Positions 1 through 5,983 of a DNA stretch of 9,651 bases are shown in pieces; within the stretch, counting starts at the first letter, position 1; the number at the start of each line of letters is the position of its first letter. The translations under genes and the position numbers were made by a program. The notes below the pieces were generated by a model that did no database searches, was not told the DNA's origin, and saw only the letters and a program-made list of their open reading frames with translations. Where the stretch lies: positions 2,946 to 12,596 of the forward strand of contig DOHN01000170.1 of NCBI GenBank assembly GCA_003535195.1. The letters are read 5' to 3'. The DNA is from Ruminiclostridium sp. GTDB taxonomy: Bacteria; Bacillota; Clostridia; DSM-8532.

Positions 1-20
1 AGAAAATCCGTCCTGGATTT
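1..20 (-). terminator. Possible weak terminator after pgsA
   Basis: A 6-bp inverted repeat (AAATCC at 4-9, GGATTT at 15-20) lies 19 bases past the pgsA stop. On the minus strand it runs into TTTTCT at the window edge. The stem is short and AT-rich, and rimO-pgsA operons often continue into further genes, so this may not stop transcription. Confidence 0.25.
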
Positions 21-38
21 ATTCGCTGTATTATTATT

Positions 39-608
39 TCACCGGTCGGCCATCAATATTTTGGAATTTTTAACCATATAGTTAATTCCTGAAACCACCG
101 TCATAAAAACAGCCGCATACATGAGTGCCATCCCGACCGGAAAATCAGTAATCAGTGAAAATGGAAAATCCCTGAGCAGAATAGCGACAATGGCGATAAT
201 TTGGGTGACCGTTTTAATTTTACCCCATTTATCAGCCGCTATAACCACGCCCTGGCCGGCTGCCACCAAGCGAAAACCCGAGACAATAAATTCGCGGGCA
301 ACAATAATAAAAACGATCCAGACCGAAAGGCCGTCCGTTTTAATCAGAGCAATGAGTGCCGAGGTAACCAAAAGCTTATCGGCAATTGGATCTAAAAATT
401 TTCCAAGCTCGGAAATAAGATTGTTTTTACGGGCCAGATTTCCGTCGATCATATCAGTAAAAGCGGCCAACACAAATATTACAGTGGCGGCATACCGGCC
501 CCAGTCGGCCAGCCCGAAAAATTGTCCAAACCACCCGGGTACTAAAAAAAACAAAAAAATCGGGGTCGCAATTATTCTGGAAATCGTTATTTTATTCGGA
601 AGATTCAT
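39..608 (-). CDS. pgsA: CDP-diacylglycerol--glycerol-3-phosphate 3-phosphatidyltransferase
   Basis: Integral membrane enzyme that joins CDP-diacylglycerol and glycerol-3-phosphate into phosphatidylglycerophosphate, the committed step to phosphatidylglycerol and cardiolipin. The full CDP-alcohol phosphotransferase signature is visible: Asp52, Asp55-Gly56, Ala59-Arg60, Gly69, Asp73 and Asp77 with the exact family spacing. The rest is mostly hydrophobic segments, with membrane helices around residues 13-24, 38-50, 80-90, 96-106, 134-146 and 160-174. Length (189 residues) is normal. The ATG at 608 is chosen because MNLPNKIT is the usual family beginning and an AGGTGG ribosome binding site sits about 5 bases before it. 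An in-frame GTG at 617 lies inside that site and is rejected. It starts 14 bases after the rimO stop on the same strand, so the two are almost certainly co-transcribed. Confidence 0.96.
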   Translation of the reverse strand: MNLPNKITISRIIATPIFLFFLVPGWFGQFFGLADWGRYAATVIFVLAAFTDMIDGNLARKNNLISELGKFLDPIADKLLVTSALIALIKTDGLSVWIVFIIVAREFIVSGFRLVAAGQGVVIAADKWGKIKTVTQIIAIVAILLRDFPFSLITDFPVGMALMYAAVFMTVVSGINYMVKNSKILMADR

Positions 609-613
609 TTGTC

Positions 614-619
614 CCACCT
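614..619 (-). promoter_or_regulatory. Ribosome binding site that fixes the pgsA start
   Basis: AGGTGG on the minus strand, 5 bases upstream of the ATG at 608. It overlaps the alternative GTG at 617, which argues against that longer start. It lies in the 14-base gap after rimO, consistent with coupled translation. Confidence 0.6.
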
Positions 620-622
620 CTG

Positions 623-1969
623 CTAATTTGCAATCTCTACTTCTCCGACCAGGTCGTATCCATCAGCGCAGAGAATTTTCACCGGTACCATGGCGCCTTT
701 TTCCAAAGGTTCCGGCGATGTAAAATAAATAACCGGATCGATGTCGGGAGTTTCAGCGTAGGATCTTCCCATATAGAAAATGCCATCGTCTGCAACTCCA
801 TCGACCATTGTATCATAAATTTCTCCAATTCGCGAGCTATTATATTTCCGTACATTTTCCTGCTGAAGCGCCATAATCCTATCCCGCCGGCCTTCCTTTA
901 TCTTCTTTGAAAGGTGGCCCTTCATCTTATAGGCCGGAGTTCCTTCCTCTTTAGAATAGGCAAAAATACCAAGGCGCTCAAAGCCGCTCTCCCCGACAAA
1001 TTCATAAAGCGCCTGAAAATCTTCCTCGGTCTCACCAGGGAAGCCTGTAATGAGCGTTGTCCTTAAGGCCACTCCGGGAATTCTGGCTCGGATATCGGCC
1101 AAAAGAGTTTTTATATAGCTGCCGGTTCCCCGGCGGCCCATCGCCTTTAAGATCCGGTCAGATATATGCTGGATAGGAATGTCAAAATATTTGCACAGCT
1201 TGGGGTTATTACGCATTTCCTCAATGAGCTTCCCGTCAATGAGCTCCGGGTAGCAATAGAGAAGCCGGATCCGGATTAATTCTTTGATTTGGCTCAGCTG
1301 CTTTATAAGATCAACCAGACTTTTTCTCCCATAGATATCGAGGCCATAATAAGTGACATCCTGTGCAACTAAAATAAGCTCCTTTTTCCCCTGGGCTGCC
1401 AAAGCCCTGGCTTCTTTTAAAATGCTTTCAATAGTCCTGCTTCTGTAACCCCCCCGAAGTCTCGGAATGATGCAATAGGTGCACCGGTTGTTGCAGCCTT
1501 CGGCTATTTTTAAATAGGCATAGGCGTGATCGTCGGTTATCAGCCGTGTTAAATCCAGGTAATCAACCGAATCGGGAATATTGGCATAAAATTCCTGCCC
1601 TCTGCTTCTATTTTCTGATCTTTCTCTGATGATGCGAGGTAGTTCGCCAATACTCCCCGTACCGACCACAACATCGACCTCTGGAATTTCTTTTAAGATA
1701 TCTTCTTTATAACGCTCCGCCAAACAGCCCGTGACAATAAGCGTTTTCAGATTGCCCTCCTCCTTATACCGGGCAGCCTCTAAAATACTCATAACCGCCT
1801 CCTCCTTGGCATCGCCAATAAAGGCACAGGTATTGACAATAATGGCATCGGCAAGCTGATGCTCTGCTGTTAACTCAAATCCTTCGTTCTGTAAGGAACC
1901 CAGAATAATTTCGCTGTCGATCAGATTTTTAGGACAGCCCAACGACACAAGACCAATTTTATAATTCAA
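623..1969 (-). CDS. rimO: Ribosomal protein S12 (Asp) methylthiotransferase RimO
   Basis: Radical-SAM enzyme that places a methylthio group on the conserved aspartate of ribosomal protein S12. Three parts are visible. The N-terminal MTTase domain has Cys12, Cys48 and Cys82, which hold the second 4Fe-4S cluster. The radical SAM core has the CxxxCxxC motif at Cys159, Cys163 and Cys166, followed by IIPRLRGGYRSR. A C-terminal TRAM domain spans roughly 378-445. The S12-type subfamily, rather than the tRNA-modifying MiaB or MtaB, is indicated by the opening VSLGCPKNLIDSE, the FDIPIQHISD..LKAMGRRG stretch and the GRSYAETPDID segment in TRAM. The 448-residue length is normal. The start is a TTG at 1969 preceded by a strong GGGGAGG site; the protein begins with the expected MNYKIGLVSLGC. 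It is transcribed away from the sulfur-fusion gene and leads into pgsA. Confidence 0.96.
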   Translation of the reverse strand: MNYKIGLVSLGCPKNLIDSEIILGSLQNEGFELTAEHQLADAIIVNTCAFIGDAKEEAVMSILEAARYKEEGNLKTLIVTGCLAERYKEDILKEIPEVDVVVGTGSIGELPRIIRERSENRSRGQEFYANIPDSVDYLDLTRLITDDHAYAYLKIAEGCNNRCTYCIIPRLRGGYRSRTIESILKEARALAAQGKKELILVAQDVTYYGLDIYGRKSLVDLIKQLSQIKELIRIRLLYCYPELIDGKLIEEMRNNPKLCKYFDIPIQHISDRILKAMGRRGTGSYIKTLLADIRARIPGVALRTTLITGFPGETEEDFQALYEFVGESGFERLGIFAYSKEEGTPAYKMKGHLSKKIKEGRRDRIMALQQENVRKYNSSRIGEIYDTMVDGVADDGIFYMGRSYAETPDIDPVIYFTSPEPLEKGAMVPVKILCADGYDLVGEVEIAN

Positions 1970-1978
1970 CGGCTGTGA

Positions 1979-1986
1979 TCCTCCCC
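1979..1986 (-). promoter_or_regulatory. Strong ribosome binding site before the TTG start of rimO
   Basis: GGGGAGGA on the minus strand, with about 10 bases between GGAGG and the TTG at 1969. The strong site supports use of the unusual start codon. I could not identify a convincing -35/-10 pair for rimO in the region above it. Confidence 0.65.
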
Positions 1987-2037
1987 GATTTACTTAAACA
2001 AATCTATTTCAACTGCTATAAAATACGATTACAATCC

Positions 2038-2061
2038 AAAAAGCTATAGCCATAGCTTTTT
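2038..2061. repeat. Perfect 10-bp inverted repeat in the divergent intergenic region
   Basis: AAAAAGCTAT (2038-2047) and ATAGCTTTTT (2052-2061) are exact reverse complements separated by four bases. The A-stem-loop-T layout reads the same on both strands and looks like a bidirectional intrinsic terminator. It lies between two divergently transcribed genes, where no terminator would be expected. It may insulate the two promoters, act as a leader hairpin for rimO, or mark the end of a lost gene. Confidence 0.6.
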
Positions 2062-2172
2062 GATAAAAGTTCTATGAATAGAAATTTCATTGCACCTGTT
2101 ATGCGGCAGTCGCAATCATAATATAGCACAAACAGCAGCTCATAAAAAGGGGGCGCCAATGGTTTTATGTAT

Positions 2173-2185
2173 GTGACATAGTCAC
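2173..2185. promoter_or_regulatory. Short perfect palindrome, possible operator
   Basis: GTGAC and GTCAC flank a 3-base centre (ATA). With the preceding T it reads TGTGA-N5-TCACT, which resembles CRP/FNR-family half-sites but with one base less between the halves than the CRP consensus. It ends at the first base of the proposed -35 element for the gene at 2277, a suitable place for an activator. The regulator is unknown. Confidence 0.3.
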
Positions 2186-2213
2186 TGAAAAAGCATATGT
2201 TCTATTTTATGAT
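2185..2213 (+). promoter_or_regulatory. Probable promoter of the sulfur-relay fusion gene
   Basis: CTGAAA (2185-2190) as a 4/6 -35 and TATGAT (2208-2213) as a 5/6 -10, separated by 17 bases. Transcription would start near 2220, inside the Rex-like operator at 2218-2235. An alternative pair, GTGACA (2173-2178) and TATGTT (2196-2201), also has 17-base spacing and cannot be excluded. Confidence 0.45.
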
Positions 2214-2217
2214 TAAA

Positions 2218-2235
2218 TTGTTAAATAGTTCACAG
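2218..2235. promoter_or_regulatory. Rex-like operator upstream of the sulfur-relay fusion gene
   Basis: TTGTTAA-ATAG-TTCACAG matches the clostridial Rex consensus TTGTTAA-N4-TTAACAA at 12 of 14 fixed positions. Rex is the NADH/NAD+-sensing repressor of Gram-positive bacteria and leaves DNA when NADH is high. The site begins 4 bases after a TATGAT -10 and ends 41 bases before the ATG at 2277, so bound Rex would block the transcription start. The rex gene itself is not in this window. Confidence 0.65.
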
Positions 2236-2276
2236 GCTATGGCTTATCAGCCAGTTTAAAAGGGAGGCGTTTTATA

Positions 2277-4745
2277 ATGTCAAAGAAGATATTGATCGTC
2301 GGAGGAGTCGCCGGAGGCGCTACTGCTGCCGCGAGACTCAGGAGACTTGATGAACATGCGCAAATCATTATGTTTGAACGTGGTGATTACATTTCCTTTG
2401 CCAACTGCGGTCTTCCCTACTATATAGGCGACGTAATCACCGATAAGGAAAAGCTTACTCTCCAATCCCCCGAATCCTTTAAGAAACGTCTTGATGTGGA
2501 CGTTCGAATCAAAAGCGAAGTCATAAAGATAAACCGGGAAAAGAAGACAGTAGAAGTGAAGGAAGCCAGCGGAAAAATCTATGAGGAAAGCTATGACAAG
2601 CTGATTTTATCACCCGGATCGGAACCCATCATCCCTCCCATTGAGGGTGCAAAATCAGATGCGGTTTTCGTATTGAGAAATATTCCCGACACCTACCGGA
2701 TAAAAGATTATGTTACCAACAATAAACCCAAAAGCGCTGTTGTGATAGGGGGTGGATATATCGGTATTGAGATGGCTGAAAACCTTCATGCCCTCGGGCT
2801 TGAGGTGTCTGTCGCCGACATGTCGGATCATGTGATTCAACCTCTGGACTCGGATATGGCGGCTGAGGTGCACAAGCATATTGCCGGAAAAGGTGTGATG
2901 CTTTATCTGGAGAACGCATTGACAGGCATTCGCTGCGATGGAGCCTCATATATAGTAACCCTTGGAAAGGGCACCGAGATTAAAACTGATTTGGTTATTC
3001 TGGCCATAGGGGTTCGTCCGGAAAGTTCACTGGCAAAGGATGCCGGATTACAGTTAGGAACCCGCGGCTGCATCGTTACCGACAACCATATGAGAACCAG
3101 TGACCCTGACATTTATGCTGTAGGCGATGCCGTGGAAGTGGTTGACGTTGTTACCGGAAACAGGGTTTTTGTCCCTCTGGCTTCGCCGGCCAACCGCCAG
3201 GGACGCATCGCAGCCGATCATATAAATGGGTTTGAAAGCGCCTACGGCGGCACGCTGGGTACGTCCATTTTAAAGGCTTTCGACATGACTGTTGCGGTGA
3301 CGGGCAGCAATGAAAGAACCCTGAAAAACGCAGGCATTGAATATGAAAAATCTTATACATTCAGCGCCTCAAACGCAAGTTACTATCCTGGCGCCACTTT
3401 TATGACAATTAAGCTGATTTTCCGAAAAACAGACGGTCAGCTGCTAGGCGCCCAGGTTACCGGATTTAAAGGTGTTGACAAACGTATCGACGTATTGGCA
3501 ACAGCCATTAAAGCAAATATGACCGTAAAAGACCTTACAAATCTTGAACTGGCTTATGCTCCTCCATTCGGTTCAGCCAAGGATCCTGTAAACATGGCCG
3601 GCTATGTAGCCTCCAATATCATAAATGGAGACATGAAAGTTTTCCATTGGCATGATGTAAGTAATCTTGATCCCGAAAAAGTCACACTTTTGGATGTGAG
3701 AACTCAAACGGAATATGCCAACGGAACCATCAGCGGATCTGTCAATATACCGGTCGATGAACTGAGGCATCGTATACATGAGCTGGACAAGAAAAAACCG
3801 GTCTATGTTTTCTGTCAGATCGGATTAAGGGGATATATTGCTTATAGAATTCTGATTCAAAACGGATTTGATAAGGTTTTCAATCTTTCAGGGGGTTATC
3901 GTCTCTACAGCATGATTAAATCACCAATTTCATTCAAAAAGATTAATGATAATAAAAAGGCTGATGATGAAAGAGCCATGGAGCTTTCCGAGAAGGGTTT
4001 TAAGACTTCTTCCAATAAGCCCGTAAAACGTATCTCAGTGGATGCATGCGGACTGCAGTGTCCGGGGCCTATTTTAAAGGTCAGCGAAACAATAAAAGGC
4101 CTTGAAGATGGTGAAGAACTGGAGGTACTGGCAACCGATCCGGCCTTTGCATCGGATATCGAAGCCTGGTGCAATCGGACCGGCAACAAACTGGCCGAAA
4201 GCATCAACCAGGGAGGACAATTTAAAGTTATTGTAAAAAAGGGCAATCGTGCCAAAATTGACGCCGTCAACGAGAAGAATGAAAAAAATATTGTCGTTTT
4301 CTCAGGTGACCTGGATAAAGCGATTGCTGCCTTTATAATCGCCAATGGCGCTGCCGCCATGGGGCGTAAAGTAAACATGTTTTTTACTTTCTGGGGACTG
4401 AACATTTTGCGAAAGGCCCAAAAGGCAAAAATCAGAAAAAACTTTATTGAAAAAATGTTTGGCCTCATGATGCCCAGAGGTTCTAAAAAGCTGGGGCTTT
4501 CCAAAATGAATATGCTGGGTATGGGACCCAAGATGATCCGACAAGTTATGAAGCACAAAAATATCAGCTCCCTTGAAGATCTGATAGATTCCGCGCAGAA
4601 AAACGGCGTACAGATTACTGCATGCTCCATGTCCATGGATGTTATGGGAATAAAAAAGGAAGAATTAATTGATAATATCCATATAGGTGGCGTCGCCTCC
4701 ATGCTCGCATCCGCAGAGGAATCAGATATGTCACTATTCATCTAG
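2277..4745 (+). CDS. CoA-disulfide reductase-type flavoprotein fused to rhodanese, TusA and DsrE2-like domains
   Basis: A single chain of 822 residues that appears to carry a whole sulfane-sulfur relay. Residues 1-320 are an FAD/NAD(P)H pyridine nucleotide-disulfide oxidoreductase: FAD site GGVAGGATAAA at 9-19, redox Cys44 in FANCGLPYY, NAD(P) site GGGYIG at 158-163, and AVGDA at 281-285. Residues about 330-445 are the dimerisation domain with YYPG (369-372) and YAPPFGSAKDPVN (427-439), both typical of CoA-disulfide/persulfide reductases. Rhodanese follows at about 455-550, with catalytic Cys513 in CQIGLR. TusA is at 585-655 with Cys591 and Cys595 (CGLQCPGP). A DsrE2-like domain is at 670-822, with Cys783 in ACSMSMDVMG. 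All expected sulfur-carrying cysteines are present. From family knowledge it probably reduces CoA or protein persulfides/disulfides with NAD(P)H in the cytoplasm; the true substrate is not readable. The start has GGGAGG 9 bases upstream. It is monocistronic, ends at a strong terminator, and has a Rex-like operator. Confidence 0.93.
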   Translation: MSKKILIVGGVAGGATAAARLRRLDEHAQIIMFERGDYISFANCGLPYYIGDVITDKEKLTLQSPESFKKRLDVDVRIKSEVIKINREKKTVEVKEASGKIYEESYDKLILSPGSEPIIPPIEGAKSDAVFVLRNIPDTYRIKDYVTNNKPKSAVVIGGGYIGIEMAENLHALGLEVSVADMSDHVIQPLDSDMAAEVHKHIAGKGVMLYLENALTGIRCDGASYIVTLGKGTEIKTDLVILAIGVRPESSLAKDAGLQLGTRGCIVTDNHMRTSDPDIYAVGDAVEVVDVVTGNRVFVPLASPANRQGRIAADHINGFESAYGGTLGTSILKAFDMTVAVTGSNERTLKNAGIEYEKSYTFSASNASYYPGATFMTIKLIFRKTDGQLLGAQVTGFKGVDKRIDVLATAIKANMTVKDLTNLELAYAPPFGSAKDPVNMAGYVASNIINGDMKVFHWHDVSNLDPEKVTLLDVRTQTEYANGTISGSVNIPVDELRHRIHELDKKKPVYVFCQIGLRGYIAYRILIQNGFDKVFNLSGGYRLYSMIKSPISFKKINDNKKADDERAMELSEKGFKTSSNKPVKRISVDACGLQCPGPILKVSETIKGLEDGEELEVLATDPAFASDIEAWCNRTGNKLAESINQGGQFKVIVKKGNRAKIDAVNEKNEKNIVVFSGDLDKAIAAFIIANGAAAMGRKVNMFFTFWGLNILRKAQKAKIRKNFIEKMFGLMMPRGSKKLGLSKMNMLGMGPKMIRQVMKHKNISSLEDLIDSAQKNGVQITACSMSMDVMGIKKEELIDNIHIGGVASMLASAEESDMSLFI

Positions 4746-4767
4746 CATTTCTAAATTGGATTAAAAG

Positions 4768-4799
4768 AGCAAGCGCCATGGAGACGGCGCTTGCTTTTT
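4768..4799 (+). terminator. Strong Rho-independent terminator after the sulfur-relay fusion gene
   Basis: A perfect 10-bp GC-rich stem (AGCAAGCGCC at 4768-4777, GGCGCTTGCT at 4786-4795) with an 8-base loop is followed directly by TTTTTA. It begins 22 bases after the stop codon and separates this unit from the dehydrogenase/malic enzyme unit. Confidence 0.92.
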
Positions 4800-4815
4800 A
4801 TTACGAAGCAACAAG

Positions 4816-4866
4816 GTTCCCGGGACCCGCAAGCAATCTTTGCCTGCGTAAGCGGGTGGGGTTCTT
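4816..4866. other. GC-rich structured intergenic stretch, unassigned
   Basis: GC-rich against AT-rich surroundings. ACCCGC (4825-4830) pairs with GCGGGT (4852-4857). Inside it GCAA (4833-4836) pairs with TTGC (4840-4843). An 8-bp palindrome TCCCGGGA sits at 4818-4825. I compared it from memory with common riboswitch cores, the T-box motif, SRP RNA and tRNA and recognise none. It lies before the proposed dehydrogenase promoter, so it is probably not part of that leader. It could be a small RNA or a decayed element. Confidence 0.3.
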
Positions 4867-4914
4867 ATTAGCATGTACAAATTAATAAGAAATTTCATAA
4901 TCTTTTATACAATT

Positions 4915-4950
4915 TTGACGATAGCTATAGGTAGATCTACATGATATGAT
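4915..4950 (+). promoter_or_regulatory. Probable promoter region of the malate dehydrogenase-like / malic enzyme operon
   Basis: TATGAT (4945-4950) is a 5/6 -10 hexamer, identical to the one proposed before the gene at 2277, and is followed after 5 bases by a Rex-like operator. The -35 is uncertain. TTGACG (4915-4920) is a good hexamer but 24 bases away, and the correctly spaced TAGCTA (4922-4927) is poor. A 10-bp perfect palindrome, GTAGATCTAC (4931-4940), lies in the spacer and could bind a regulator. Confidence 0.4.
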
Positions 4951-4955
4951 ACGTA

Positions 4956-4973
4956 ATGTTATTTATTTAACAA
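4956..4973. promoter_or_regulatory. Rex-like operator upstream of the malate dehydrogenase-like gene
   Basis: ATGTTAT-TTAT-TTAACAA matches the clostridial Rex consensus TTGTTAA-N4-TTAACAA at 12 of 14 fixed positions, with one half perfect. It starts 5 bases after a TATGAT -10 and ends 23 bases before the ATG at 4997, so it would cover the transcription start. Fermentative dehydrogenase genes are classical Rex targets. Confidence 0.68.
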
Positions 4974-4996
4974 AACATTTAAAGGAGGCAGCTTAT

Positions 4997-5947
4997 ATGG
5001 GTATTACTAAAACAAAGGTCGCAATTATAGGAGCAGGGTTCGTAGGTGCGTCAACGGCTTTCGCAATGGCTCTTCAACAAAATGCCAGTGAAATTGTAAT
5101 CATTGATGTAAATAAAGAGAAAGCTTTGGGGGAAGCCCTGGATATCAATCACGGACTTTGCTTTGTAGGGCAAATGTTGGTTTATGCAGGGGACTATTCA
5201 GATATAAAAGATTGTGATGTAATCATCATCTCTGCAGGAATGGGCAGAAAGCCTGGAGAAACCAGACTGGACCTGGCCAAGAAAAATCTCGTCGTCGCAA
5301 AGGATATTACAGACAATATTATGAAGTACTATACGCGGGGCGCCATTCTCGTGGTAGCAAACCCCGTTGACATTCTGACATATAAGATACAAAAATGGTC
5401 CGGGCTTCCCAACGGCCGGGTATTTGGTTCGGGCACCGTTTTGGACAGCGCGCGTCTCAGATTTTCTTTAGCTGAGAAATTTAATGTTGACATCAGAAAT
5501 GTCCACGGTTATGTTGTTGGAGAGCACGGTGATTCCCAGATACCGTTATGGAGCTCTACCCATATTGCCGGAATGAATGTAGAGGAATACGGAAATCTTC
5601 ACCACAATACCTTTACCGATGCAGACCGGGAAAAGATCAAAGAAGAAATCAAAAAAGCGGGAGCTACCATCATCAAGAATAAAGGAGCTACCTATTACGC
5701 TGTTTCCATTGCGGTAAACAGCATCGTGGAAACTCTTTTAAAGAACCAAAATACCATCAGAACAGTATCCAGCGTTGTGGACGGTATATACGGCATCAGC
5801 GATGTTGCAATAAGCCTGCCCTCCATTATTAATTCTTATGGTGTTGAGGAAATCATCCCATTTCCGATTACACCGGAGGAAGAAAAATTACTCCGCGCTT
5901 CTGCAGACGCTGTAAAAGCCATTTTAAATGAAGTCAAAGATATATAA
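4997..5947 (+). CDS. mdh: LDH-fold NAD-dependent dehydrogenase, probably malate dehydrogenase
   Basis: A 316-residue member of the lactate/malate dehydrogenase superfamily. Visible are the dinucleotide fold GAGFVGAS (12-19), Asp37 at the end of the second strand (prefers NAD over NADP), the active loop GRKPGETRLDL, Arg90 (equivalent to Arg109), ANPVDIL, Asp150 and Arg153 (equivalent to Asp168/Arg171), and catalytic His177 in GEHGDS. The backbone is LDH-like, but the loop residue that is Gln102 in lactate dehydrogenases is Arg84 here. That residue selects oxaloacetate/malate over pyruvate/lactate; the Gln-to-Arg change is the classical switch. Malate dehydrogenase is therefore more likely, although homology-based annotation may say L-lactate dehydrogenase. 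The ATG at 4997 follows AAAGGAGG by 8 bases. An in-frame ATG at 4946 would run through the operator and this site and is rejected. Malic enzyme follows after 36 bases, consistent with malate as the shared intermediate. Confidence 0.85.
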   Translation: MGITKTKVAIIGAGFVGASTAFAMALQQNASEIVIIDVNKEKALGEALDINHGLCFVGQMLVYAGDYSDIKDCDVIIISAGMGRKPGETRLDLAKKNLVVAKDITDNIMKYYTRGAILVVANPVDILTYKIQKWSGLPNGRVFGSGTVLDSARLRFSLAEKFNVDIRNVHGYVVGEHGDSQIPLWSSTHIAGMNVEEYGNLHHNTFTDADREKIKEEIKKAGATIIKNKGATYYAVSIAVNSIVETLLKNQNTIRTVSSVVDGIYGISDVAISLPSIINSYGVEEIIPFPITPEEEKLLRASADAVKAILNEVKDI

Positions 5948-5983
5948 AATTGTATTCACAATAAAAAATAGGAGGACACTCAC

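Noticed and set aside
121..723. 200-residue plus-strand open frame over pgsA and the end of rimO
   Set aside because: It is antisense to two confidently identified genes and shows no domain motif.
2240..2253. TGGCT-TATC-AGCCA mini-hairpin in the leader of the sulfur-relay gene
   Set aside because: A 5-bp stem with no T-run and no link to the ribosome binding site is too weak to claim as a regulatory structure.
3905..4741. Long minus-strand open frame opposite the 3' half of the sulfur-relay gene
   Set aside because: It mirrors the coding strand, has biased low-complexity composition, and lies fully inside a confident multi-domain gene.
4946..4996. Upstream in-frame ATG extending the dehydrogenase by 17 residues
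   Set aside because: The extension runs through the operator and the AAAGGAGG site, has no ribosome binding site of its own, and is not part of the family fold.
5949..5962. ATTGT-ATTC-ACAAT between the dehydrogenase and malic enzyme genes as a third Rex site
   Set aside because: The half-sites are four bases apart, whereas the Rex site needs TTGT and ACAA ten bases apart. It is at most a 5-bp hairpin.
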